Of a stretch of 64,000 bases of DNA, positions 25,771 through 33,618 are shown one piece after another. Position numbers and translations under genes: made by a program. Source of the DNA: JBDZVM01 sp040255675 (GTDB taxonomy: Bacteria; Actinomycetota; Actinomycetes; Acidothermales; Acidothermaceae); NCBI GenBank assembly GCA_040255675.1, contig JBDZVM010000004.1, positions 62,001 to 126,000 of the forward strand, in the 5' to 3' direction. Numbering within the stretch: position 1 is the stretch's first letter; every line of letters begins with the position of its first letter. The notes beneath the pieces are model-generated. The model was given only the letters and a program-made list of their open reading frames with translations. It was not told the DNA's origin and searched no databases.

Positions 25771-25814
25771 ATCCGCGCCTTTCGTGATCTGGGGGACTCC
25801 CCGAAATCGCGGAT
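25771..25814. other. Nested-stem structured element
   Basis: Three stems nest inside 44 bases: ATCCGCG (25771-25777) with CGCGGAT (25808-25814), TTTCG (25780-25784) with CGAAA (25802-25806), and GGG(25793-25795)-ACT-CCC(25799-25801) at the tip. It lies 117-160 bp before the GNAT gene. It could be a leader RNA structure or a terminator remnant; nothing in the sequence decides this. Confidence 0.4.
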
Positions 25815-25930
25815 CCCCGCTACGCTCCAAGCGTTCCTTCGGGGGGCCATTCGGGCATCGACCCTTCGCCAGCTCGGGGCCACCGGCGTCGGTCGTGCGT
25901 GCGGTCAGACGCAGGTGAGGAGCGAGGGCT

Positions 25931-26557
25931 GTGACACGATCGGCCATCACGGTTCGACCGGCCGGGGAGCACGATCTTGGCGAGGTGCTGCGGCTTTTCG
26001 CCGAGGTGCGCCGTTGCGGCGGCCTTCCGGCGCGCGTCGCCGCACTCGCCCAAGACGACACCATCGCCGAGTACGTCCGCCGGCTCGCCACGCGACCCGA
26101 CTGCCGTGTTTTGCTCGCGTCCATCGGCGGTCGGGCGGTCGGAATGGCCGTCGTCACGACGGCGCGGCTCGAGGCGTTGAGCGAAGCGCCGTGCGTGCAG
26201 ATCGAATACACCGTCGTCGCCGAGGCGTACCGTCGCCGCGGCGTCGGCCGCGCGTTGCTTAGCGGCGCGCTCTCCTTCGCCGACGACATCGGCGCCGAGC
26301 ACATCACCGCGAGCGTCGCCCCGATGCTGCGCGAGGCGAACCGGTTCTACGCTCAACTCGGATTCACCCCGCTCGTTGTTCGCCGGGCAGCTGCCGTCGC
26401 GTCGTTGCGCCGCAGGCTCGCCACCGTCGACCTCGCCACCCCACGCCGAGACTCGCTAGCGCGCCGGCGCCCGGTCGCCGGCCGTGCCGGTGTACGCGCG
26501 GCGCTTCGCCGCATCGCGGTCGCGCCAGGGGTTGCCGATCAGCCCCGCGACGCCTGA
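25931..26557 (+). CDS. GNAT-family N-acetyltransferase
   Basis: This 208-aa protein has a complete GNAT domain in residues 1-150: ITVRPAGEHDLGEVLRLFAEV (beta1-alpha1), VQIEYTVVAEAYRRRGVGRAL (acetyl-CoA pyrophosphate loop with R-R-x-G-V-G-R/A), and ANRFYAQLGFTPL near its end. A basic, Arg-rich tail of about 50 residues follows. The GTG start has GGAG 8 nt upstream. It lies 52 bp before polA, but polA has its own -10 box. The acetyl acceptor cannot be predicted. Confidence 0.88.
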   Translation: MTRSAITVRPAGEHDLGEVLRLFAEVRRCGGLPARVAALAQDDTIAEYVRRLATRPDCRVLLASIGGRAVGMAVVTTARLEALSEAPCVQIEYTVVAEAYRRRGVGRALLSGALSFADDIGAEHITASVAPMLREANRFYAQLGFTPLVVRRAAAVASLRRRLATVDLATPRRDSLARRRPVAGRAGVRAALRRIAVAPGVADQPRDA

Positions 26558-26597
26558 GCCAGTTGTCGCCGCGGGTGGTGTTGTCGGCGGCTGCGCC

Positions 26598-26603
26598 TAG
26601 GAT
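26598..26603 (+). promoter_or_regulatory. -10 box of polA, leaderless arrangement
   Basis: TAGGAT lies 6 nt before the GTG start of polA, with no ribosome-binding site. It supports the upstream GTG as start, in preference to the internal ATG at 26691. Confidence 0.5.
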
Positions 26604-26609
26604 TTCGGC

Positions 26610-29390
26610 GTGGCGCCTTCCCGAACCGTGAAAAAATCAGCGACGACCTCGACGACGGCACGAGCGACAGCTCAGACGACAGCAACGGGCATGGCCGACG
26701 GCGACACGTCTCGCCAGCTCCTGCTGATCGACGGCCATTCGATCGCCTACCGGGCGTTTTACGCCTTGCCGGTCGAGAACTTCGCCACCACGACGGGCCA
26801 ACCGACCAACGCCGTCTACGGCTTCACCTCGATGCTGATCAACTTGTTGCGCGATGAGCGGCCGACGCACATCGCGGTCGCGTTCGACGTGTCGCGGCAG
26901 AGCTTTCGCACTGATCGATACGCCGACTACAAGGCCAACCGGCTCGAGACGCCAGGCGAGTTCAAGGGCCAGGTCAGCCTGATCCAAGAAGTTCTCGCGG
27001 CACTGGCTATTCCCGCCGTCATGGCCGAGGGCTACGAGGCCGACGACGTCATCGCCACGCTCGCCACCCAGGCCGAAGCGGCGGGTATCGACGTCCTCAT
27101 TTGCACGGGCGATCGCGACGCCTTCCAGCTGGTCAACGATCACGTCACGGTGCTCTACCCGCGCAAAGGCGTCTCCGACATGGCGCGCATGACACCCGCC
27201 GCGGTCGAAGAGCGTTACGGCCTCACGCCGGAGCAATATCCCGACTACGCGGCCCTTCGTGGCGACCCGAGTGACAACCTGCCGAACATCCCGGGCGTGG
27301 GAGAGAAGACGGCGGCCAAGTGGGTGCGCGAGTTCGGTTCGCTGGGCGCGCTGGTCGACCGCGTCGACGAAGTGCCCGGCAAGGCGGGCAACCTGCTACG
27401 CGAGCATCTGTCGAGTGTGCTGCGCAATCGCCAACTCACCGAGCTAGTGCGCGACGTGCCGTTGTCGGTGGGCCCGCACGACCTGCACCTCGGGCAATGG
27501 AACCGCGAGGAAGTGCATCGGGTCTTCGACACGTTGCAGTTTCGGGTGTTGCGTGAGCGGCTCTACTCGACGTTGGCGACGCCCGAGCCCGAGGCAGAGT
27601 CGGGATTCGAGGTCGACGGCGGGCAGCTCGGCCCCGACGAGCTGCCCACTTGGCTCGCCGAGCACGCGACCGGCGTTCGTGTCGGCGTCTCGGTGGCCGG
27701 GTCGTGGGGCCGCGGCACCGGAGTGGTCACCGGCATCGCGCTGGCGGCGCCGCACGGTGCGGGCGCCTATCTCGATCCGACGCAGCTCACCGAGGTCGAC
27801 GAGCGGGCACTGGCGACCTGGCTCGCTGATCCCGGTCAAGCCAAGGCGATGCACGATGCCAAGGGGCCGATGCTGGCACTAGCGGCGTACGGCTGGGAGC
27901 TACGCGGCCTCACCAGCGACACTGCACTCGCCGCCTATCTCGCGCTGCCGGGCCAGCGCTCCTTCGACCTCGCCGACTTGGCGTTGCGCTACCTGCACCG
28001 CGAGTTGCGTGCCGACGGGCCCGGTTCGTCGTCCGGGTCTGACCAGGCGCAACTCTCGCTCGACGGGCTCGACGAAGAAGGCGCCGTCCTGGCCGAGATC
28101 GTTCGAGCGCGCGCGGTGCTCGATCTCGCCGAGGCGTTCGACGACGACCTCGACGAACGTGGCGCCACCAAGCTGCTGCACGAGGTCGAGTTGCCGCTCA
28201 TCGGCGTGCTCGCCGAGATGGAGCGCACCGGCATCGCGGTCGACCGCGGTGTGCTCGACGCGCAGTCGAGCGAATTCGGCGACTTCGTGCGGCAGGCTGA
28301 AGAGGCGGCTTTCAAAGTCGTCGGCCGCGAGTTCAACCTCGGTTCGCCGAAGCAACTTCAGCAGATTCTCTTCGACGAGTTGAAGCTGCCCAAAACCAAG
28401 CGCATCAAGACCGGCTACACCACCGACGCCGACGCGTTACAAGGCTTGCTCGCGCAGACCGGCCATCCGTTGCTGGAGTACCTGCTGCGGCACCGCGACG
28501 TGTCGCGGTTGAAGACCGTCGTCGACTCATTGATGCCGATGATCGACGACCACGGCCGGGTGCACACCACCTTCAACCAACTCGTCGCGGCCACCGGCCG
28601 GCTGTCGTCGCAAGACCCGAACTTGCAAAACATCCCGATCCGCACGGCCGAAGGCCGCCGTATCAGGCAAGCGTTCGTGGTGGGCGAGGGCTTCGAGTCG
28701 CTAATGACCGCCGATTACAGCCAAATCGAAATGCGCATCATGGCCGACCTGTCGGGCGACGAAGCGCTCATCGACGCGTTCAGCTCCGGCTTCGACTTTC
28801 ACGCCACGACCGCGGCCAGCGTGTTCAGCGTGCCGCTCGAGCACGTCGACGGCGCCTTGCGCAGCCGGGTAAAAGCGATGAATTACGGCTTGGCGTATGG
28901 CCTTTCGGCATACGGGCTTTCGCAACAGCTCGGCATCAGCACCGAAGAAGCGCGCGGGCTGATGAACGAGTACTTTCAGCGGTTCGGCGGCGTACGCGAC
29001 TATCTCGCCGAGGTGGTCGAACGCGCCCGGCGCGAGGGCTACACCGAGACGATCCTCGGGCGCCGCCGCTACTTGCCCGACCTCAACAGCGACAATCGGC
29101 AACGTCGCGAAATGGCCGAGCGCATGGCGCTCAACGCGCCGATCCAAGGCAGCGCGGCCGACATCATCAAGGTCGCCATGCTCAACGTCGAGCGCGCGCT
29201 GCGCGAGGCGGGCCTGAAATCTCGCATGCTCTTGCAGGTGCACGACGAACTCGTCCTAGAGGTCGCGCCGGGGGAGCGGACCGCGGTCGAAAGCCTCACG
29301 CGCCACGAAATGGCGGCCGCCTACCCGCTGAAGGCACCCCTCGAGGTGTCGGTCGGCGTCGGCCCCAACTGGGACTCCGCCGCCCACTAA
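26610..29390 (+). CDS. polA: DNA polymerase I
   Basis: PolA fills gaps and removes primers in replication and repair. The 926-aa protein has an N-terminal tail of about 35 Thr/Ala-rich residues, then the 5'-nuclease domain (LLLIDGHSIAYRAFYAL; EGYEADDVIATLA; GDRDAFQLV; GDPSDNLPNIPGVGEKTA). The 3'-5' exonuclease-like domain lacks the acidic metal ligands (GVSVAGSWGRG stands where DTET is expected). The polymerase domain has motif A DYSQIEMRIMADLSGD, motif B KAMNYGLAYGLSAYGLSQ and motif C LQVHDELVLEV. Loss of proofreading is usual in actinobacterial PolA. ATG 26691 is an alternative start that removes the tail. Confidence 0.97.
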   Translation: MAPSRTVKKSATTSTTARATAQTTATGMADGDTSRQLLLIDGHSIAYRAFYALPVENFATTTGQPTNAVYGFTSMLINLLRDERPTHIAVAFDVSRQSFRTDRYADYKANRLETPGEFKGQVSLIQEVLAALAIPAVMAEGYEADDVIATLATQAEAAGIDVLICTGDRDAFQLVNDHVTVLYPRKGVSDMARMTPAAVEERYGLTPEQYPDYAALRGDPSDNLPNIPGVGEKTAAKWVREFGSLGALVDRVDEVPGKAGNLLREHLSSVLRNRQLTELVRDVPLSVGPHDLHLGQWNREEVHRVFDTLQFRVLRERLYSTLATPEPEAESGFEVDGGQLGPDELPTWLAEHATGVRVGVSVAGSWGRGTGVVTGIALAAPHGAGAYLDPTQLTEVDERALATWLADPGQAKAMHDAKGPMLALAAYGWELRGLTSDTALAAYLALPGQRSFDLADLALRYLHRELRADGPGSSSGSDQAQLSLDGLDEEGAVLAEIVRARAVLDLAEAFDDDLDERGATKLLHEVELPLIGVLAEMERTGIAVDRGVLDAQSSEFGDFVRQAEEAAFKVVGREFNLGSPKQLQQILFDELKLPKTKRIKTGYTTDADALQGLLAQTGHPLLEYLLRHRDVSRLKTVVDSLMPMIDDHGRVHTTFNQLVAATGRLSSQDPNLQNIPIRTAEGRRIRQAFVVGEGFESLMTADYSQIEMRIMADLSGDEALIDAFSSGFDFHATTAASVFSVPLEHVDGALRSRVKAMNYGLAYGLSAYGLSQQLGISTEEARGLMNEYFQRFGGVRDYLAEVVERARREGYTETILGRRRYLPDLNSDNRQRREMAERMALNAPIQGSAADIIKVAMLNVERALREAGLKSRMLLQVHDELVLEVAPGERTAVESLTRHEMAAAYPLKAPLEVSVGVGPNWDSAAH

Positions 29391-29433
29391 GCCACCCGGC
29401 CCGTGGATCACGTTCGGGCGGGTAACCGGTCCC

Positions 29434-30327
29434 TTACGGCGTCCACGGATGCCCTGAGGGTCGGGTTTGCTCCGCAAGGGCTGCCCTCGGCTTGTCGCAC
29501 ACGAAGATGGCGGTGCCCGGAATGAGCTCGCCACGCAGTGGTGACCAGCCGCCCCAAATCCGGCTGTGGCCTGGCGGCCATTCGGGTTCGACCAGATCGG
29601 TCACCGTGAATCCGGCGGCGACGATAACTCGCACCCAGTCGCCGACGGTGCGGTGATGCTCGACATAGGTCGCCCGCCCGTCGCCGTCCGATTCGACGTA
29701 CGGCGTGCGGTCGAAGTACGAGTGGACGGCGGTGAGCCCGCCCGGGCCGGGGTCGTCTCGAAATGCCCAGCGGATCGGATGGCTCACCGAAAACACGAAC
29801 CGCCCGCCCGGTCGCAAGACCCGGCAGACCTCGCGCAGCACCGTCGCCGCGTCGGCCACGAACGGGAGCGCGCCGAAGGCACTGCACGCCGAGTCGAAGG
29901 TCGTGTCGGCGAACGGCAGCCGCGCGGCGTCAGCCTGAACGAGTGGCACGTCGATCCCGGACGACGCCGACAGCCGCCTCGCGTGCCGGAGCTGCGCGGC
30001 CGACAGGTCGAACGCGGTCACTCGCGCGCCAACGCTCGTCAACCAGCGCGCGCACTGCGCGGCGCCGCAACCGACTTCGAGGACCCGCCGCCCGGCCAAC
30101 GTGTTCGTGGGGCCGAGGAGTTGAGCGTCGGCTTCGTCGACGCCTTCCGGGCACCACACGAAACCAACGTCGCGCAAGAACCGGCCGTGCTCGGCCTGGT
30201 ACTCGTCGGCGGCGGCGTCCCACCACCCGCGGTTCGCGCGCACGGTCTCCGCGGCGTCTGCCGGCCTGCGCAGGCTGCTCGACTCGACGCCGTCATCATG
30301 CGAGGAGGGCTGACTTTCCGGCGTCAT
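29434..30327 (-). CDS. SAM-dependent methyltransferase (class I)
   Basis: This 297-aa protein has a Rossmann methyltransferase core. Motif I is VLEVGCGAAQCARWL (about residue 85), and the motif II/III region ARVTAFDLSAAQLRHARRL follows. VQADAARLPFADTTFD and VLREVCRVLRPGGRFVFSV are typical of the UbiE/methyltransferase-11 group. ATG 30327 is chosen for AGGAG 5 nt upstream rather than GTG 30351. Methyltransferases of this kind often sit between polA and rpsA in actinobacteria. The substrate is unknown. It is transcribed divergently from rpsA. Confidence 0.9.
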   Translation of the reverse strand: MTPESQPSSHDDGVESSSLRRPADAAETVRANRGWWDAAADEYQAEHGRFLRDVGFVWCPEGVDEADAQLLGPTNTLAGRRVLEVGCGAAQCARWLTSVGARVTAFDLSAAQLRHARRLSASSGIDVPLVQADAARLPFADTTFDSACSAFGALPFVADAATVLREVCRVLRPGGRFVFSVSHPIRWAFRDDPGPGGLTAVHSYFDRTPYVESDGDGRATYVEHHRTVGDWVRVIVAAGFTVTDLVEPEWPPGHSRIWGGWSPLRGELIPGTAIFVCDKPRAALAEQTRPSGHPWTP

Positions 30328-30405
30328 GGTCGCTCCTAACCGCACGCTCACGACGAGCCCCGGCGCATGATCACATAAGCGTTACCGAAGCGACACTAGC
30401 CCGGA

Positions 30406-30435
30406 TTGACCCTTTCGGGGAGCCACACGTATTGT
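30406..30435 (+). promoter_or_regulatory. rpsA promoter
   Basis: TTGACC (30406-30411), an 18-bp spacer and TATTGT (30430-30435) make the best housekeeping-type promoter in the window. The transcript would start near 30442 and have a leader of about 170 nt before the rpsA ATG. Confidence 0.75.
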
Positions 30436-30614
30436 GATCTGTGCGTTTGGGCTTGCGCGTGCCTTGGCATGGGTAGGTTCGCGATCGCCTCAGTCGACGT
30501 CGGTTCCCTCTCCTCGGCTCTATGAACGGGCAGTGGCCGCCGGTAGCGGCTGATCCGACAGGCCCGTACGCTCTTAACCGACTGAGTATGTCCGTGACCG
30601 GAGCCGACCCCCAC

Positions 30615-32108
30615 ATGACGAGCAGCACCGACGTGCGCCCAGAAACCACCCCAAGCACCAACACCGCCACGAGCCCCCAGGTGGCCGTGAACGACGTCGG
30701 CTCGGCCGAGGACTTCCTCGCCGCGATCGACGAGACCATCAAATACTTTAACGACGGCGACATCGTCGAGGGCACGATCGTCAAGGTCGACCGCGACGAA
30801 GTGCTACTCGACATCGGCTACAAGACCGAGGGCGTCATCCCCTCGCGCGAGCTGTCGATCAAGCACGACGTCGACCCGCACGAGGTCGTCACTGTCGGCG
30901 ACCACATCGAGGCCCTGGTTCTTCAGAAGGAAGACAAAGAGGGCCGGCTGATCCTGTCGAAGAAGCGGGCGCAGTACGAGCGCGCGTGGGGCACGATCGA
31001 GCAGATCAAGGAGAACGACGACATCGTCACGGGCACCGTGATCGAGGTCGTGAAGGGCGGCCTGATCCTCGACATCGGCCTGCGTGGCTTCTTGCCGGCG
31101 TCCCTCGTCGAGATGCGCCGGGTGCGCGACTTGCAGCCTTACGTCGGGCGCGAGCTCGAAGCCAAGATCATCGAACTCGACAAGAACCGCAACAACGTGG
31201 TGCTGTCGCGCCGGGCGTGGCTCGAGCAGACCCAGTCCGAGGTGCGCCAGACCTTCCTCACCACGTTGAAGAAGGGCCAGATCCGCAACGGCGTGGTCAG
31301 CTCGATCGTCAACTTCGGCGCGTTCGTCGACCTCGGCGGGGTCGACGGTCTCGTGCACGTCTCCGAGCTGTCGTGGAAGCACATCGACCACCCGAGCGAA
31401 GTGGTCGAGGTCGGCATGCCGGTCACCGTCGAAGTCTTGGACGTCGACATGGATCGCGAGCGCGTCTCGCTGTCGCTGAAGTCGACCCAGGAAGACCCGT
31501 GGCAGGCGTTCGCGCGCACCCACCAGATCGGCCAAGTCGTGCCCGGCCGGGTCACCAAGCTGGTGCCGTTCGGCGCGTTCGTGCGAGTCGATGAAGGCAT
31601 CGAAGGTCTCGTGCACATTTCGGAGCTGGCCGAGCGCCACGTCGAAATCCCCGAGCAGGTCGTGCAGGTCGGCGACGAAATCTTCGTCAAGGTCATCGAC
31701 ATCGACCTCGAGCGGCGCCGCATCAGCCTGTCGCTCAAGCAGGCCAACGAGGGTGCCAGTGGCGACGGGTCGGTCGAGCACTTCGACCCCACCCTGTACG
31801 GCATGCCGGCGCGCTACGACGAGCAAGGCAACTACATCTACCCCGACGGCTTCGACCCCGAGACCAACGATTGGCTGCCGGGGCATGAGGCCGAGCAGGC
31901 CGAGTGGGAGCGCCAGTACGCCGAGGCGCGGGCTCGATTCGAGGCGCACCAGGCGCAGATCGCCGAGGCACAAAAGGCTGACGCCGCGGCGGGTGCCGCC
32001 GAAGGCGCGAGTTCTTCGTCGTCCGGCATGGGCGAACCGCAGGGGAGCTTGGCCTCCGACGAGCAACTTGAGGAGCTTCGTCGCAAGCTCACCAGCGGCG
32101 AGAGCTAA
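30615..32108 (+). CDS. rpsA: 30S ribosomal protein S1
   Basis: S1 helps mRNA bind the 30S subunit. The 497-aa protein has four S1 repeats (about residues 52-122, 138-204, 222-294, 308-378), each with the G-F-G-A-F-V type core, for example NFGAFVDLGGVDGLVHVSEL and PFGAFVRVDEGIEGLVHISE. An acidic, Gln/Ala-rich tail of 120 residues ends in SSSSSGMGEPQGSLASDEQL. Four repeats is the actinobacterial form. ATG 30615 gives the usual N-terminus; ATG 30588 is in frame 9 codons upstream. Neither has a clear ribosome site. A strong terminator follows, so the gene is a single unit. Confidence 0.97.
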   Translation: MTSSTDVRPETTPSTNTATSPQVAVNDVGSAEDFLAAIDETIKYFNDGDIVEGTIVKVDRDEVLLDIGYKTEGVIPSRELSIKHDVDPHEVVTVGDHIEALVLQKEDKEGRLILSKKRAQYERAWGTIEQIKENDDIVTGTVIEVVKGGLILDIGLRGFLPASLVEMRRVRDLQPYVGRELEAKIIELDKNRNNVVLSRRAWLEQTQSEVRQTFLTTLKKGQIRNGVVSSIVNFGAFVDLGGVDGLVHVSELSWKHIDHPSEVVEVGMPVTVEVLDVDMDRERVSLSLKSTQEDPWQAFARTHQIGQVVPGRVTKLVPFGAFVRVDEGIEGLVHISELAERHVEIPEQVVQVGDEIFVKVIDIDLERRRISLSLKQANEGASGDGSVEHFDPTLYGMPARYDEQGNYIYPDGFDPETNDWLPGHEAEQAEWERQYAEARARFEAHQAQIAEAQKADAAAGAAEGASSSSSGMGEPQGSLASDEQLEELRRKLTSGES

Positions 32109-32133
32109 CACGTCAGTTTTCAGTTTCGTGACA

Positions 32134-32167
32134 CGTGGGCCCCGCCGTGGCGGGGCCCACGTTTTTT
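32134..32167 (+). terminator. Intrinsic terminator after rpsA
   Basis: A perfect 12-bp stem CGTGGGCCCCGC (32134-32145) with GCGGGGCCCACG (32150-32161), a 4-nt loop CGTG, and six T at 32162-32167. It is the only textbook Rho-independent terminator in the window and lies 25 bp after the rpsA stop. Confidence 0.92.
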
Positions 32168-32181
32168 CGCCCGCGAGCGAC

Positions 32182-32187
32182 TACTGT
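32182..32187 (+). promoter_or_regulatory. -10 box of the lipoprotein gene, leaderless arrangement
   Basis: TACTGT lies exactly 7 nt before the ATG of the lipoprotein gene and 15 bp after the rpsA terminator. No ribosome-binding site is present. Confidence 0.6.
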
Positions 32188-32194
32188 GCGGGCC

Positions 32195-32893
32195 ATGTCA
32201 GCACCGCGGCACGTGGCCGCCGTCCTCGCCGCCATCGGGGTATTGCTGGCCGGGTGCTCGTCGCATTCGAAGGACAACATCCCGACGCCGACGTTGCAGT
32301 CGCCCGCGCCCGAGACGTCGATCGCTTCGACGTCGCCCGCTCCGGCGTCGTCCAGCGCGATGCCCGAGGCGGTCCTGCCGCGCGGGTGCGCGCAACTGCT
32401 GCCGCTCGCGACTGTGCAGCAGGCGCTCGGCGTGGCGCTGCAGGGCGAGACGAACTATCTGCGGGCGGCTCCGGTGCCGCAGTCGGGCCGCACCGGTCGC
32501 GTCACGTGCGATTACGGCGTACCGACGTCGAGTGCAGGCCAGTCAGCCAGTCCGACGGCGGGCACGCGCGGTCTCGTCGAAGCGTCGTACATCACCTACG
32601 TCGACGCGAAAACCGCCGAAAGCCGGGTGCATTTGACCGTGCAGACTGACGGTCAGTCGTCGAGCATTTCGAACGTCACAGTCGGCGGCAAGCCCGGATT
32701 CGTGCTGCTCGGCAAGGAGTGGAACGAACTGGTGCTGGCTGACGGCGCTCGCACGATCGTCGTCGAAGCCGCGCCGTCGGTCTTGCCGGCGGCCAAGGCG
32801 CCTGCCGCCCTCGCCGCGATGGCTTCGGTGATGTTGCAGTTCGACGTCGAGCACTACTCCGGCGCCGTCTCGCCCGCCGCTTCTCCTAGTTAG
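32195..32893 (+). CDS. Secreted lipoprotein of unknown function
   Basis: The 232-aa product has a signal peptide with lipobox VLLAGCSSH (Cys near residue 20) and a Pro/Ser/Thr-rich linker of about 40 residues. The globular part contains two Cys (RGCAQLL and RVTCDYG) that could form a disulfide, followed by a C-terminal region ending SVMLQFDVEHYSGA. I do not recognise a named family; the shape resembles actinobacterial DUF3558-like lipoproteins, but that is weak. The start is supported by TACTGT-N7-ATG. It lies 7 bp before coaE and may be cotranscribed with it. Confidence 0.8.
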   Translation: MSAPRHVAAVLAAIGVLLAGCSSHSKDNIPTPTLQSPAPETSIASTSPAPASSSAMPEAVLPRGCAQLLPLATVQQALGVALQGETNYLRAAPVPQSGRTGRVTCDYGVPTSSAGQSASPTAGTRGLVEASYITYVDAKTAESRVHLTVQTDGQSSSISNVTVGGKPGFVLLGKEWNELVLADGARTIVVEAAPSVLPAAKAPAALAAMASVMLQFDVEHYSGAVSPAASPS

Positions 32894-32900
32894 GACGACG

Positions 32901-33542
32901 ATGACGCCGGCCCTCACCGTCGGCCTGACCGGCGGCATCGCGGCAGGCAAATCGGCTGTCCTCGACCGCTTTCACGAACTCGGCGCGGTCGTCATCGATT
33001 CCGACGAGGTCGCGCGTTCCGTCGTGTCCGTCACCACAGACGGGCTGGCCGACGTCATCGCGGCATTCGGCGCCGACGTGCTGCTGCCCGACGGCTCTCT
33101 CGACCGCTCTCGGCTCGCGTCCATCGTTTTCGCGGACGACGAAAAGCGCGCGCTGCTCGAGTCGATCGTGCACCCGCGCGTGCGGGCGGAGGTGCGGCGG
33201 CGTGTGGCGGCAGCGCCGTCCGATGCCATTGTCGTGAACGCCGTGCCGCTGCTGGTCGAAACCGGGTTGGTCGACGATTTCGACCGCGTGATCGTGGTGG
33301 AGGCGCCCGTCGAGACCCGGCTGGCGCGGCTGGCGGCGTCGCGTGGCATGAGCCGTGACGAGGGGTTGAGTCGCATCAGGGCGCAGGCGTCGGATGAGCA
33401 GCGGCGGGCCATCGCGTCGTGGGTGATCGAGAACGACGGCACACTCGAGAAGCTGCGCGAACGGGTCGACGAGGTGTGGGCCGACCTAGTTGCGGAAGTC
33501 GCTACGAAGCCGGGTGTCGAGCCGCCTACCGGGCGTGGCTGA
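32901..33542 (+). CDS. coaE: Dephospho-CoA kinase
   Basis: CoaE phosphorylates dephospho-CoA in the last step of coenzyme A synthesis. The 213-aa protein has the P-loop GLTGGIAAGKS (residues 8-18), DSDEVAR, LASIVFADDEKRALLESIVHPRV (the conserved lid/CoA-binding stretch), VPLLVET and the R-x-x-x-Q type helix IRAQASDEQR. Actinobacterial CoaE often carries a GrpB-like C-terminal domain (M. tuberculosis does); it is absent here. ATG 32901 has AGGA 5 nt upstream. It follows rpsA as in mycobacteria. Confidence 0.95.
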   Translation: MTPALTVGLTGGIAAGKSAVLDRFHELGAVVIDSDEVARSVVSVTTDGLADVIAAFGADVLLPDGSLDRSRLASIVFADDEKRALLESIVHPRVRAEVRRRVAAAPSDAIVVNAVPLLVETGLVDDFDRVIVVEAPVETRLARLAASRGMSRDEGLSRIRAQASDEQRRAIASWVIENDGTLEKLRERVDEVWADLVAEVATKPGVEPPTGRG

Positions 33543-33605
33543 GGTTTGACGCGCTCTATCGCGTTCAACGTGAACCATGCCCGGCGTCTTGTCAGTGACG
33601 GCACG

Positions 33606-33611
33606 TACCGT
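33606..33611 (+). promoter_or_regulatory. -10 box of uvrB, leaderless arrangement
   Basis: TACCGT lies exactly 7 nt before GTG 33619, with no ribosome site. It fixes the uvrB start 14 codons later than the longest open frame. No actinobacterial LexA box of the TCGAAC-N4-GTTCGA type is visible nearby. Confidence 0.6.
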
Positions 33612-33618
33612 GGTACCC

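Larger units (their letters stand above)
25170..25930. other. 760-bp intergenic region between divergent livK and GNAT genes
   Basis: I find no convincing gene here. The open frames on both strands have no ribosome sites and low-complexity content. The region holds a 16-bp palindrome near the livK promoter (25236-25251), a hairpin CACCCGAC/GTCGGGTG (25703-25710 with 25724-25731) and a nested stem structure at 25771-25814. The stretch 25590-25700 is clearly more AT-rich than its surroundings, which fits promoter DNA for one or both flanking genes. Confidence 0.6.

Noticed and set aside
29391..29433. Terminator after polA
   Set aside because: The inverted GC blocks near 29395-29422 pair poorly, so no terminator is claimed.
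30366..30383. A fourth copy of the dispersed palindrome near 30366 (GATCACATAAGCGTTACC)
   Set aside because: It shares only GATCAC-TAA-CGT with the family, is not symmetric, and has no hairpin beside it.
30804..32111. 435-codon minus-strand frame opposite rpsA
   Set aside because: It mirrors the S1 repeats and has no family motif; it is a shadow of the coding strand.
33577..33618. ATG 33577 as uvrB start
   Set aside because: The extra 14 residues are not found at UvrB N-termini, and a TACCGT-N7-GTG arrangement supports 33619.
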